Shown one piece after another: positions 47,968 through 60,410 of a DNA stretch of 64,000 nucleotides (the stretch's first letter is position 1; each line of letters opens with the position of its first letter). The translations under genes were made by a program, and so were the position numbers. The stretch is from positions 13,149,962-13,213,961 of the forward strand of contig NC_134034.1 in the NCBI RefSeq assembly GCF_964204645.1, read 5' to 3'. The notes under the pieces were generated by a model. That model saw only the letters and a program-made list of their open reading frames with translations. It was not told where the DNA came from and made no database searches. Source of the DNA: Tubulanus polymorphus (lineage: Eukaryota > Nemertea > Palaeonemertea > Tubulaniformes > Tubulanidae).

Positions 47968-48237
47968 CGTGAAAGGAGCGGTCTGTCCGAGCGGTTCGAG
48001 CGTTCGACCCTGGGAAGCCAAGTCGTGGGTTCGAACCCCCGAACGTTACCGTAATATCCTCGGGCAAGGCTTTTATCCTCTCATTATCCCCTCTCCACCC
48101 AGGTGTAAATGAGTACCTGGTCTGATAGATGACTCCTCTGAGCGCCTAGCAGTTGATCGGGTGTTACTTCCCCCCAGGAAAGCACCGATGAAGAATGTAC
48201 GACAGTGAAAAGGGCGCTATAGAAATAAGATTACTAG
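47968..48237 (+). mobile_element. tRNA-headed SINE, copy 2
   Basis: Head with A box TGTCCGAGCGGT and B box GGGTTCGAACCCC, body with GAGTACCTGGTCTGATAGAT and CTGAGCGCCTAGCAGTTG, and a tail of GGCGCTATAGAAATAAG. The body matches the - strand copy at 18.31-18.55 kb. The leading open frame (47827-48054) is not a gene. Confidence 0.85.
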
Positions 48238-48789
48238 TACTATTGAAATGGGCATCGTATGTTGTTAATATGCAATTGATAGATGAACCAGTTTGAAAAT
48301 AAAAAACTGTGTTTGTTTCTTCCAATGTCAGATAATGTTGTCAATATATTTATTATATATGATATTGCACACGACGTGAGCAGGCCGATGTTTTGTATAC
48401 GGTGCTATAAGGTTTTTTAATATAATATTAGTTTATTGACATCATAAGAAAAAGATTTTACACGCGCCATGAACAGCATTTTGGGCACAGTTATAAGTTT
48501 CGTCTACAGTAACGCTCTGAAAGGCCCTCACGGTGTATTTCTATGTTATTTCATGTTATTGGAAATCTGGTAAAACGCTCTTTGTCGAGAGCTTTGCTTA
48601 TTTGCTGCAACAATATCGAACCGACCTAATGTTCGAAATCCCCATAAAATTCGCTCTACTCGAGAATATACGCGGGCGTGCATCGACTGCGCATCATAGA
48701 ATACTGCACGGTCAGATCCCCGACGGGCCTGATCGATCTGAAAAGTGACCTGGAGCCATACGAGATTGCAGGATGCCCAGTCGTACAAA

Positions 48790-48885
48790 GTTGACTTTAG
48801 TCCGAAAGGACTGGTCTTAAGTTGTTAGATTGGTCATAGAACCAAAATGGGGGCTTCACTTGTTTTAAATCTAAGCTTCCGCTAA
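48790..48885 (+). mobile_element. Truncated GTTGCA-family MITE
   Basis: GGACTGGTCTTAAGTTGTTA then GATTGGTCATAGAACC, the core of the family, without recognisable termini. Confidence 0.65.
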
Positions 48886-49317
48886 CTGCAGCTTAATGAC
48901 CATTCATTAAACAAACAAACCGTGTTGTGAAGATTGAGAGAATCCCACAATGATAACGAAAAGTCCAGAAATATTTCCTTGAGTTGCTGTAAAAAACTGT
49001 CACATGAATGAAGATGACTATTAGAATATGCAGTAACTCGAGGAAACATTTCCAGACTTTATTTTTTCTTTATTATTGTGGAATTCTCTTTATAGGCCTA
49101 TTACTGCAACTTAAGCCTCAAGTTGCGTCGGTCTTCGAACGAAAATGGATATACATCATTCAATTTTTCGAGAGTGATTCATTTCATAACGACTCTTCAG
49201 TCGCGCATCAGTCCGTCGGGGAGAGGGAGTGATATCAATCTCTCGGAGAAAATAACTTCGAATTAAACATCGATTCGATATACGATATGAATCGAGATTC
49301 GCCCGGCGCCCACCGCC

Positions 49318-49410
49318 CGATGCGCATGCGTGTTCGGCGGCGGCGTCTGCTCGGCAGCCGATCGATTAACCGGTTTGAGACGATCTATATAATACCCGCG
49401 TAACATCCTC
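49318..49410 (+). promoter_or_regulatory. Candidate promoter with NRF1-like site and TATA box
   Basis: A GC-rich stretch with GATGCGCATGCGTG (NRF1-like palindrome), then CTATATAATACCC at about 49384 and CATCCTCATCG about 25-30 bp later. The motif order and spacing are promoter-like. Downstream frames (88 codons on the - strand at 49409-49675; a short Asp/Glu-rich frame on +) are not recognised. Confidence 0.3.
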
Positions 49411-49856
49411 ATCGTCGACCGACATCAATCAAAATTATTATCCCGAAAGAAATTGAAGATTCGGACGATTTTAATGATGTTACTGCAGCGGCCGTATAGA
49501 TTTTAGATAAAAAAACCGCTCGATCTGCTAAATCGGGTTCTATTTCAAACGTCGCTTCTCGACGCTCATAAACTAAATTAAAGAAGGCGAGAATGCGTTC
49601 TATTGATTCGTTCTTCGCGAAATTATGGATTTGTAATGAAAAATAGAGTTTGCTATTCCGCGCACAATTTGCCATCGTTCAAGAAAAAATTGTGTTTAAC
49701 TTTTTTTCTGTTAAGTATATGGAGCAAATTGAAAATGGAACCATTATGGGTTCTCGGTGAACCCCCAAACTCATAGCAGTGAATATAACACGGATTGAGT
49801 TCTTGGTAAACCCCGCCTATACTGTTCTCTCATAAACCGCTTAGTGTTTAAAAGTG

Positions 49857-50047
49857 GATTGCTTCCGTTTTATGTAAAGGAATGCTCCGAAGTGGATTGT
49901 TTCTGTTGTATATAAAGGAATGCTCCGATGTGGATAACTTCTGTTTTATGTACAGGAATGCTACGAAGTGGATTGGCTCTTTCGTATATAAAGGAACGCT
50001 CCGAAATGGATTGCTTCTGTTGTATATAAAGGAATGCTCCGACGTGG
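49857..50047 (+). repeat. 39-bp tandem repeat, about five units
   Basis: Units read GGATTGCTTCTGTTGTATAT then AAAGGAATGCTCCGAAGT, with substitutions between units. Frames on both strands are open because the period is divisible by three. Confidence 0.9.
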
Positions 50048-50389
50048 TTATTTTCGCTCATATCCCATAATGAACTGGTCCGCGTTTACGACGCTGTAAA
50101 TCGGTTCGGTGGTCAGTATTCATGCGTCCGTTTGCGTCCCCGAAAACCATTACACGAAACTCCGGAAATTGAACGGAAGTAATAAAAAAACGGCAAAACC
50201 GCGCGCTCGACGCAAAACCGGATTCGTCCGAACATACGTAGGTATTATGAAACTGCGACCCCGGAACCGATTGTTCCGAGGCGATGGCCACCGATAAAAT
50301 CCCGTGGGCGGAAACCGTTACGAGCAAGCAATAATAATAACGGATAACTCGTGGAGATACAGAAACCTTAACATATGAAACACCAAGGA

Positions 50390-50538
<149 letters not shown>

Positions 50539-51065
50539 GTAAAGGATGGGCTATCTTTGTAATTGACGTCCGGAAATGATCATATCGGGTGATTATATGT
50601 CATCCGCGCAATTATCGTCACAATCGTTGTCCATCTATAGCAGACGAACGCTGGAGCTGTTTAGTATAACAGATCCGAAACCACGGTTTTTCTTCTCAAC
50701 GATCTGCGCTTCCTACAACGCTACTGCGGCAATCGAGGATTCGTCATCTCTCATTTCAAACTCTACAAAGTCTCTCTTGCCTCGGGCAGAATACGTTATT
50801 TTATAATTATAAACATTTAACTGCGAAAAGGTTCGCAGAAAGTTTCACTATGGATTTTCCCTTTCACAAACATGACAAAAATAATTTGTTTATTGAATTC
50901 AGACAAGACTTAATATCTCGTTTCAATTTTTTCAGTATAGATCTTGGTAAAGTCTCTCGGGGTATGAATATACTTTCAAAGGCGTTGTTTCAAACTGGCT
51001 TTTGAGTTTTGTAGCCGACAGAATTCGCTGGTGACAGTGATAGTCTCTAGACACAGGTTCCAAAT

Positions 51066-51360
51066 GCTTCGACAGGGATTTGAACCTGATGACATCATGA
51101 GACTCTGTCACAGTACAAACCCCTGTCCTAGTAGACACATCCTCCCTCACAGGGATTTGAACCTGATGACATCATGAGACTCTGTCACAGTACAAACCCC
51201 TGTCCTAGTAGACACATCCTCCCTCACAGGGATTTGAACCTGATGACATCATGAGACTCTGTCACAGTACAAACCCCTGTCCTAGTAGACACATCCTCCT
51301 TCACTGGGATTTGAATGCGATGTCTGGATGCCATCAGGTTCGAATCCGGCCGAGGGAGGA
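51066..51360 (-). repeat. Inverted 77-bp array ending in an opposite arm
   Basis: Three to four units of GACAGGGATTTGAACCTGAT ... GTCCTAGTAGACACATCC, the reverse complement of the 40.9-kb array. They are followed by a right-facing arm with TGCCATCAGGTTCGAATCCG and GAGGGAGGATGG. The locus is therefore a foldback MITE whose left arm was amplified. Confidence 0.85.
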
Positions 51361-52586
51361 TGGCGGTCCATCAGTTCAGGTTTTCGACACCATAATCGAG
51401 TAGAAATATCCGCAACAACACAGGAAGGCGGAATGATTTAAATAGAATATCGTAATGTCTGTAGCAATGCGACCAGTATATACTAGTGTTTCAATAATTG
51501 ATATTCGCTAATTAGTAAGCTCGGTGACGTGCTAATTACTGCCGCCACTTCTCATTGCCTTTAATTGAAACATAGCGTGCTGGAGCGACGCGTTTGGAGA
51601 ATTAGAGACGCGAACCAGAAGAGCACTAGTTGATTCTAAATTCAAACGCTGTTACTAAAATATTCATTATACATATAGATTAGTCTTTTTATGTATATGT
51701 GTGATATGTATGTGTCAAAATAGCCGATAATAATGCTGTATCAATGACGTACATCCCGATCCCAGATATCGGGACGAAATTATGGCCAGTTTTGAACCAC
51801 AATTTCCGAATTTCCGATTTTTTTCAAATTCGAAAGTTGTTTGCAGTTTTAAATCGAATCCCCCCAGAAAAAAAACACCCGCCATTCAAAACAAATCAAC
51901 CGTTGATTGCGTTTTTAAAATTCAACGGCGTCGATTGCTATTTCAAACTCAACCGTCGATTGCGTTTTTCAAAAAAACTCAACCGTCATTAGCGCGCTTT
52001 TGAAAGCTGTCGAAAAGCTTCCGTTAGAAGCCGATTTTTGAGCATCATCGAAATTACGACAAACCCTATAGTGGCGTCAGCAGCAGCCGTAACTATACCG
52101 AATATCGAAAAGCGCTTTTGCAGTAATTCGAATGCAGAGTCGGCGTGGTTTCATGAAATTTCCCGAGGTATTAACTAAGGCTGTGGTTGTCAAAAAAAAT
52201 CAAATGATTCTATATTAGCTTCTAAGTTCCTGGTAGGTTATCGTCTCTAGCGTGAAACTCTGTGATATTGATGAATCAGCCTTTTTACAGTTTCCAGGCG
52301 CCACTTTTTTGTGTACCATAACTTTTGAATGGGATGAGCAATAATTCAAGTTGAATTATCGGGAAGACGATATCAATGTTTATAACTGTCTTCACCAGCG
52401 CATTACATTACCGCGGATCCTCTGCACTACTGAGTACATCCTGGGTGATCGTGTGATCGCTATTAATCACACAGCGTAGCACGTTCTATTTACGTCACTG
52501 GTGTCGGGTTAGATATGAAGTGTTCATTTTTTAAATTTTTTTACCCTACGAAAGACCATCATAAGGTAGGTTTTCCCGTTTCACTA
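51361..52586. other. Intergenic, no supported gene
   Basis: A short local repeat of CAACCGTCGATTGCGTTTTT occurs two to three times near 51898-51980. No exon recognised. Confidence 0.4.
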
Positions 52587-52948
52587 AGACACAGAGTCTA
52601 ATGTATTTCTCAAACTCTTACTCAGTATTTGACACCAACTTGGGGTAGATTTTTACCAGTCTCAACTTTACCGCAGTAAGAGACAGAGTCTACTGTATTT
52701 CACAAACTCTTACTCAGTATTTGACACCAACTCAGGGTAGAATTTTACCAGTCTCAACTTTACCGCAGTAAGAGACAGAGTCTACTGTATTTCACAAACT
52801 CTTACTCAGTATTTGACACCAACTCAGGGTAGAATTTTACCAGTTTCAACTTTACCGCAGTAAGAGACAGAGTCTACTGTCATTCACAAACTCTTTCTCA
52901 GTATTTGACACCAACTCGGGGTAGATTTTTACCAACTTTACCGCAGTT
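52587..52948 (-). repeat. 92-bp satellite, inverted array B, about four units
   Basis: CAGAGTCTACTGTATTTCAC, ACTCAGTATTTGACACCAAC and GGGGTAGAATTTTACCAG repeat every 92 bp, the reverse complement of the 3.76-4.85 kb array. Edge units are the most diverged. Confidence 0.93.
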
Positions 52949-55561
52949 TTTTCACACTTCACAGTATTTCACAGAATATAACAGCGTTTAGTACCGACCA
53001 TTTCAGAAAACTTTTCCCTCGCGTCCGCTTGTAAGTGATGAAGTCACGGCGATGACAAGATCGATCACGATATCGCTGACATCTCGCGTGTGAATTGATT
53101 TATTCGAAGTCGAGTCGAGCGACACGAGGTGTCGAGCAAAGCGTGAATCATTATCTCTTCTGCTCGATTTCGGAATCGGCGTCGGAACGAGTTTTACCCT
53201 CGGCGGTAATCGAGTCGGGCAAGCGGTGAGATATGGCGATGGCGGGTTTCCAGGAGTGGCGGCGGGGGCGAGGGGCACCGTCCCCGCCGGACCCCGTTCA
53301 CCGACTGTATCGATCGCGGTTGCGATCGATATAGACCACGTGATGACTCATAATCCTGAGGTCATGTGATCCACGAGAAAGTTACGTCATACGGTACTCG
53401 TGATGCGTGCGATAAATATCGTTTTGAAGAAACGATAGTTTTATCAAACTCGCCTGCCAGAGTATGTATCATAGATCGAGATGATGCCTTTGTTTTATAA
53501 CGTTACACATTCTGAGTGCAGAGGGCCCAGTTCTGGACTGGTAAGATTTCCCCCAAAATCCTCTTAAGTAGGTTTAATGATCCGTTGTTTCCACAGTCAC
53601 GTGGGTGGATCTAGTTCCACATTTCTATCAAGAGCCCAATTATGCAATCTAAGAAAGAACATGGACGCATAAACTATCTTGTTTATGGAAAGGAGGATTC
53701 TCTGAACTATATGAGTTATATTGTATTTTCGGCGGACGACCTTTTGCTCGCCGCGCCATCTGGCGGGATAACTGGTGTTGCGAGTTCTCCATTGAATTTC
53801 GGCGAATTTAAAAACGTGTAACGCGTTCGTAGGGAAAACGTATTATCCGCGTGAGTGAGTAATCTGAATGGAAAACACATTTAGAAATCACAACTGCTGT
53901 TACTGCTGCTGCTGCTTCTGCTGAATATGTTGTTGAATTCTGATATTTTATGACGTAACATAAAAAAAGAAACGAACCCGCTCTCGTCTGCTCGCAGCCG
54001 TGTGTGAAAGGATTACATGATTGATTTTCGGTCGGGTGATAATCGCTGCAACACAGCCGCCGAGGAGGGTAAATAAAAACCGGCGCGACATAGACTCTGG
54101 TTGAAATCTCGTTCACGAGAGACGAGTTTGATCTGAATAAAAAAACCTGTTTTCATGTGTCAGCTAGCGGTTTAGAATTCAAAATGAAACGCCAAACGAT
54201 AAACCGTAAAAGATTTACGAGTTGGAGTATAGAATATCGTACAGTAAAGAATGAATTACCGAATTTTACTGAATTTTATCAACTGTATTGGGAATCTTTG
54301 AGGGGGATATATAATAAGGTTTTTCGAAATAAATTCTAGTAACGATAATTAAGGGGTCAGCTGTGGTGACTTACTAGCCTACTTCACAGTAAGTCATTTG
54401 CCGTTGGTCAATCTTGCGGCGCTCTGTTCGCCATATTGACGCTCAAAACACAATAAGCGATTTGAGTGACTTAATTTAATCTATGTTATAAGTGATTAAC
54501 ACGACAGATCCCCCTCCAAGTAAATTCCCCGATTACTGTTAGGTATTGCACTAGTCGGTAGATAGAACACGACGGCGTGTAAAGTATCTATAGGTTACGA
54601 AGACATCGGAAATGTTACGGCGCCACACGTGGCCTTCATGCGGGTTCCTGGCCGGACTCAAAAATCGAACCGTCCAACTTGGACAGCGGACTTTCCCACT
54701 AGTTTTAACGCCTGGACCGTTCCGAACTGAAAATAATCGGCTTAATGACGACGAGCAGAGCGCATCACGTGTCGAACCCTGACTTCTACAGTGGCGTTAC
54801 CACGAAGCCTAAGCGCCCCCTATTTTGCCAAAATTACATTTTCATGGCTGAAGAAAGTAACGCTTATAGTGGCTGATCATTGCCGGTCATTTTGTTCTAG
54901 AATCTGGATGCTGAGAAAATGATCTGTTTTTTTCTAAATTTTCTTTGGGAACCAAACTCCCTTACGCACTTTGCGTCTGAAGCGCTCGTGTCCACGTACC
55001 GGTAACGTGTAGGTCTCGTATCTTTGGGGTACGTTATTCAGAATTCCCGGAAGCACCCCAGTTCAGCATGTTGACCGCTAATCGTAACTCGATGGCCATT
55101 AATCGATTTTCGATTCGGATTTATGTACTCGGGACAAACAGCAAGTATTCGCGCGGCTGTGGTCACGAGCCTGCACGTATTGTCACTGTCACACCCACTG
55201 TGATATTCCTGGCGTTTATCGACTCTCTTCACGAGGGTGTTCTCCGGCTTTTGTTCGAGCAATTTACTGAACAAGTTGCGACATATGCAACCGACCGGAT
55301 ACGTGGCGCTCGTTCTGTCTGTCGTGTCTCGTCGCTGGATGATGAGCGCGCTCGTGTTAGAATAGTGTTGAGTATGACTAGCGCTAGAGGTTCTACGACT
55401 TAAGAATAACCTTTCGGAGATATCTATGTTCGAGCAAATATAGGTAAGGATAGTTTGATACATGTTTTAATATCCGTTTCGTTGACCGATCGATGTACGT
55501 TTGAAATTCTTGCGCGCCAAAACCGCTTCTCTAGTTTGAAATCGATTTTCAACTGAACCGT
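52949..55561. other. Intergenic, no supported gene
   Basis: Contains a CTGGCGGGATAACTGG motif copy (about 53758), one 39-bp-family half unit near 53595, a short GCTGCTGCT run near 53905 and overlapping open frames (141 codons - at 55038-55463; 111 codons +) with no recognised similarity. Confidence 0.4.
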
Positions 55562-56433
55562 TGTAAGAGACAGAGTCTACTGTATTTCACAAACTCTTAC
55601 TCAGTATTTGACACCAACTCGGGGTAGAATTTTACCGGTCTCAACTTTACCGCAGTAAGAGACAGAGTCTACTGTATTTCACAAACTCTTACTCAGTATT
55701 TGACACCAACTCGGGGTAGAATTTTACCGGTTTCAACTTTACCGCAGTAAGAGACAGAGTCTACTGTATTTCACAAACTCTTACTCAATATTTGACACCA
55801 ACTCGGGGTAGAATTTTACCAGTCTCAACTTTACGGCAGTAAGAGACAGAGTCTACTGTATTTCACAAACTCTTACTCAGTATTTGACACCAACTCGGGG
55901 TAGAATTTTACCGGTCTCAACTTTACCGCAGTAAGAGACAGAGTCTACTGTATTTCACAAACTCTTACTCAGTATTTGACACCAACTCGGGGTAGAATTT
56001 TACCGGTTTCAACTTTACCGCAGTAAGAGACAGAGTCTACTGTATTTCACAAACTCTTACTCAATATTTGACACCAACTCGGGGTAGAATTTTACCAGTC
56101 TCAACTTTACCGCAGTAAGAGACAGAGTCTACTGTATTTCACAAACTCTTACTCAGTATTTGACACCAACTCGGGGTAGAATTTTACCAGTCTCAACTTT
56201 ACCGCAGTAAGTGACAGAGTCTACTGTATTTCACAAAATCTTACTCAGTATTTGACACCAACTCGGGGTAGAATTTTACCGGTCTCAACTTTACCGCAGT
56301 AAGAGACAGAGTCTACTGTATTTCACAAAATCGTACTCAGTATTTGACACCAACTCGGGGTAGAATTTTACCAGTCTCAACTTTACCGCAGTAAGAGACA
56401 GAGTCTACTGTATTTCACAGACCCTTACTTATA
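55562..56433 (-). repeat. 92-bp satellite, inverted array C, about 9.5 units
   Basis: Same unit as arrays A and B in the orientation of B. A higher-order pattern is visible: a CCGGTCTCAA / CCGGTTTCAA / CCAGTCTCAA unit triplet starts near 55637 and recurs once near 55911, about 276 bp (three units) apart. Confidence 0.94.
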
Positions 56434-56859
56434 TTTGTTACATAAAATTCAAATCTTTGAATAGAGCATTTCTTAAGTAGTAACTTGTACCGAAGCATTT
56501 GATTTGTTACAACATTTTACCGCTCCTATAGACTAATCGCACGAGTCTACACCGACGCTTGCACGTGAATTGAAATATCAGCTTAAGATAACATTATTGA
56601 AGGCGATGTTTTTTTTCTGTTCTCCGAGCTGCTCGTTACTATAGCTCTCTTCGATACAAACAGGCGGAGTGGAAAACATTTCGTCGCGACACAGCAGCAC
56701 CACGGGTTCTAACTAACGACCTTTAGATAGAAATCATCCGCCGACGACGAACTAACACACGATTCTGTGTATGATTAGTTAGTTTATATATATTTATGTA
56801 TGGTAATTTTGGAGTTGCTTAAATTGCCGATTAATGCATCGCTGTTCGGTGAACTCTCC

Positions 56860-56877
56860 CGCTCTCTCTCTCTCTCT
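56860..56877. repeat. Short (CT)n run
   Basis: About nine CT dinucleotides. Confidence 0.8.
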
Positions 56878-57114
56878 ACATCGGGTCGAACCGATCGATC
56901 AAACGCCACTACGTTCCGTCTTTATGAGTTTTGGATTTTATAAATGTATTCAACATCGTTTTCTCCGCGTAACGGAAATTTGCAAGTCGTTGGCTGTTGC
57001 TAATGCTTCGTTATATGAGAGATTCGCCTTGAATCGACCGAGTAATTATCAATCGCGTTACTTTAACTAACGGAGTCTGAATGACTGTAATGAAGTGATC
57101 GAGGAGGCTAAAGG

Positions 57115-57408
57115 AGCACTCGCTCCTTGGGGCGTTGAGAGCCACGTTCCCGCGGGGACCCTCAATTCGGGTGTCGGGTGGAGATCGCGATAGATAGAGC
57201 GCTCCTCACCGCGCAAAGCGACCATCACTGAGATCCACGTTCTCCGGGGACCCTCAATTCGGGTCGGGTGGAGATCGTGATAGATAAAGCCGCGCAGAGT
57301 GACCATCACTGAGATCCACGTTCTCCGGGGGACCCTCAATTCGGGTCGGGTGAAGATCGCGATAGATAGAACACTCCTTACCGCGCAGAGCGACCATCAC
57401 TGAGATCT
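57115..57408 (+). repeat. About 90-bp tandem repeat, array 2
   Basis: CCCTCAATTCGGGTCGGGTG units with spacing of 81-91 bp, three to four copies, same orientation as the 18.8-kb array. Shared CGCTCCTCACCGCGCA and CGACCATCACTGAGATC blocks. Confidence 0.87.
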
Positions 57409-57918
57409 ACGCGTCATTTTCAAGGTGAATGGCCGGTCATTGTGAAAAATACCCCGTCTCCGTAGTAACGTCATGGGCGAACTTCGATTTTTGTTATGGT
57501 ATTTGACTATAATGTAAAGTGGTCGGAACACGTATCGTCGCATTTCACAGTTTCTAGCCGCCATCTTGGACCTAGGTCCGCAGTACAGCAGCCGTGTTCA
57601 ATCAATCCCGTGCGTTCATTGACACTCCGAGATCAAACATGTTTGTGAATAATTCTGACAAATTTTCAGATGACTTGTAAAGTAAAAGAGTATCACATTT
57701 TAGTACTGATTGATATTTTTGTGAAAGGTGAGCACCAAGACATTGACATTTCTTTTCCAAAACTAAGCGCTTAGTACAGTCGAACCTCGATATGTCCGTG
57801 GGAAAATGGATGCCCCAGGGCGCGGACCCACAATTATGTGAGAAAAGGTGAACTCAGATTCGAATTAATTTCATTTTCGATGTTTTTTAACCCCCTAGAA
57901 TCATATTCAACTCAAAAC

Positions 57919-58054
57919 TGGTTCCCGGTACCATAGTCATGGCAGCTTAGACTTAAGACTAGCCTAATACCGATTTAGTCCTATATAGCCAGACCTCAAC
58001 TTAAGGTCAGTTAAGATTTAAGACTGCTTTCGCACTTGACTATAGAACCGGGCC
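57919..58054 (-). mobile_element. Diverged GTTGCA-family MITE
   Basis: GTACCATAGTCATGG.GCTTAGACTTAAGACTA at left and GACTATAGAACCGGGCC at right. The core is diverged, and GTTGCA is replaced by GGTACC/GGTTCT-type ends. Confidence 0.65.
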
Positions 58055-58980
58055 TATAATAATGTCTAGACTCCTGAATGATGTAACTGCCGCTTAATGG
58101 TGTTCATTTAGTCCTTCGGGTAAACATCGGGTACGATTTGTATCGCTCTATATTTTTTTTTCGGTAAAGCCTTTTTTGACGGATACTCTTCGCTCCGACA
58201 TTCCAACGCGGATAATGCAATAAAAGTGATGTATGTGGCCGCGCGTCATAGACAACTTTGCGAGTTCATTATCGGATTGATATCGACGAGATGCGCAGTC
58301 GTTGATTTTACGGTTTGCATTATTGGGTCCCAGTATAAAACCGTCGTCTAGAAGCGCGGGTTTAAATAGCAGTCATAATTCATTTCTTTTCAAGACAAAA
58401 ATTTGAATTAACGCGCTATCGTTCCTAGCGTTTATCGGTTTGTGTGGATAAATGCATGCATCTAGACTATATCGTAAACACGTCGAAAATAAATTTGCTG
58501 CATATTTCTGACATTAATGTATTGTTCGGTTTTAGCAGTTTTAGCGTGCGATTAGTTTGTAAGGCATCCTCGCTTGCCGGTGTCAATGCTTCCCCTCATT
58601 GCAATAGATCTCGTTCGGGCTTGGATTAGGGTCAGCTGCCCGATTATGACTCTCAACACTAAATCCGTCAATCTATTGTAAGGGGCCATCTATGACATCG
58701 GGGGCATCTGATCCTAGGACACAGGGACAGGGCGCGGTCACCTCCCATTTCAGCTCAAACAACCCATATTGTCAAGTAAGTATCACTCCTTAAGCATATT
58801 ACATCTGACTGACTAAACCCTTGCGGATTATCATAAGTCTCCAAGGGTTGACTTGTCTATACACTCCGTGTGTGTATAGTTTGTTCGTTGATAAATTGAA
58901 TTGAAGTGGAGGAAAATTCCTTTCATTTGAAATGTAGTTGAAATCGAAGTATGGATAATTCAACCGCGGGTATTACTTCA
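58055..58980. other. Intergenic, one TATA-like site
   Basis: CCAGTATAAAACCG at about 58329 followed about 50 bp later by CAGTCATAATTC is promoter-like, but no gene body was recognised. Confidence 0.35.
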
Positions 58981-58984
58981 AGCA

Positions 58985-59055
58985 ACATCTCGTGGATCCT
59001 CACTTGCCACAAAATATGGAATCCTCGATGCCACGGCAGCAATGGCATACACGAA
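58985..59055 (-). repeat. Dispersed repeat monomer
   Basis: CGTGGATCCTCACTTGCCAC and GGAATCCTCGATGCCACGG, the - orientation of the GTGTCGCTAGTGTAC family. Confidence 0.7.
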
Positions 59056-59767
59056 TGCGGCGTCGAAGACCTTCTAATCATAATAGGGAAGTTTTAGGTT
59101 AACAGGTGACAAATTGAGGCGGTCCCGCGGGTCTCGCATTGTTGGACAGATTCTAACATTTTCGCCTTTTTACTACACTAAAACCAGCGTGTTATATTGC
59201 CTTCATTTTCCCTCTTGTCACTATTTAGGCTAAAAAAATTGATACCTTGTTTCTCCGCTCTGCTGAGCTTAAATGTTGACCCGGCCGGCCGCCTATCTAC
59301 CCTATACATTACTTTTTTTTTTAAATCGTGATCAATTTTACCATAACAGACCCGGCCGCTATAGAAATGAACTGTTTATGAATTTTATCATATCTTACAA
59401 AAATGACCCGGCCACTGCGGAGAAACAAGGTATCATTTTTGTTTAGCCTTAGTGACGTTGTTTACACTCCTCCTACCGATACTACACGCGCGTCGCAATT
59501 TCTTCACTCTTTAACGAAACTGAAGTTCCCATTAAACAGCAGCATTCATTGCGTCGTTATAGACGAAAAACCGGGCCATTGAGACTCCTAAATCTCTATT
59601 AGTGGACGTGTATGGAATGGCAGTAGTTCGTCAACAGATATCGGATCGAAACTATGTATCATATTATGCTGGCTGATTTGGGCCACAAAAGGGATTTTTA
59701 TATTTTACATTGGGTCCTGAAATCTATAAGGTTTCTTTTCAGCCGGTGTCGAAATAAACTTATTTTT

Positions 59768-59830
59768 CATCACAACTCAGCACTGACAGCCAGCTGTCTA
59801 CTCATCACAACTCAGCACTGACAGCCAGCT
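59768..59830 (+). repeat. 34-bp tandem duplication
   Basis: TCATCACAACTCAGCACTGA followed by CAGCCAGCT occurs at 59768 and again at 59802. Confidence 0.9.
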
Positions 59831-60296
59831 CTGTCTATTCACGCACTCGGCGTAGAGCAATACGGTTAAGCAAATACGCTTTAGATTTGACCAAATATGA
59901 ACCCGCGACTGACGCTGATGGATTTCTGAAGTTATCTTCGTCGTCGTCGTCGACTCGAGAATAGTCTTTACTCGGTCGTCGAGAGTATATATTGCACTCA
60001 CGGCGGCCGGTGCAGTATTGAACCCGTCAATATTTAAGCTGATGGGTCTCGCGCTGCTGACAGATATTGCCGGTGTAGTGCCGATATTTTATGTGGTGCT
60101 ATCGGTTTTAATACACAGGACACGTCTATACGTGATTAAACTCGGCCGCAGTTCGGGGTTTCGTGAGTGTGACTTGCGGTGATGGGTAATCAATATACTG
60201 GTTAATTGGGTTCCAGCAATCGAGCTCTTCACTTCTGACGGGTCGGGGCCTGTTATTTAAGCTGCGCTGTTAGTAGAACTTGTGTATCCCGGGATT

Positions 60297-60410
60297 CTGG
60301 TGTCGCTAGGTGCAGCAGGAAAAATGACCCTTATGAAAACGACTTGTAACAAGCGAGGATCCACCAGGTAGGATGCTTTCTACGAACGAGACCCGGGTTC
60401 GATCCCCGGT
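60297..60410 (+). repeat. Dispersed repeat fragment joined to a tRNA-like B box
   Basis: GGTGTCGCTAGGTGCAGCAG ... CAAGCGAGGATCCACCAGG, then GACCCGGGTTCGATCCCCGG. The latter is a perfect B box, but no A box or cloverleaf is evident. Confidence 0.5.

Noticed and set aside
55038-55463. Overlapping 141- and 111-codon frames on opposite strands
   Set aside because: Neither has a recognised motif or splice context, and each is the antisense of the other, so neither can be preferred.
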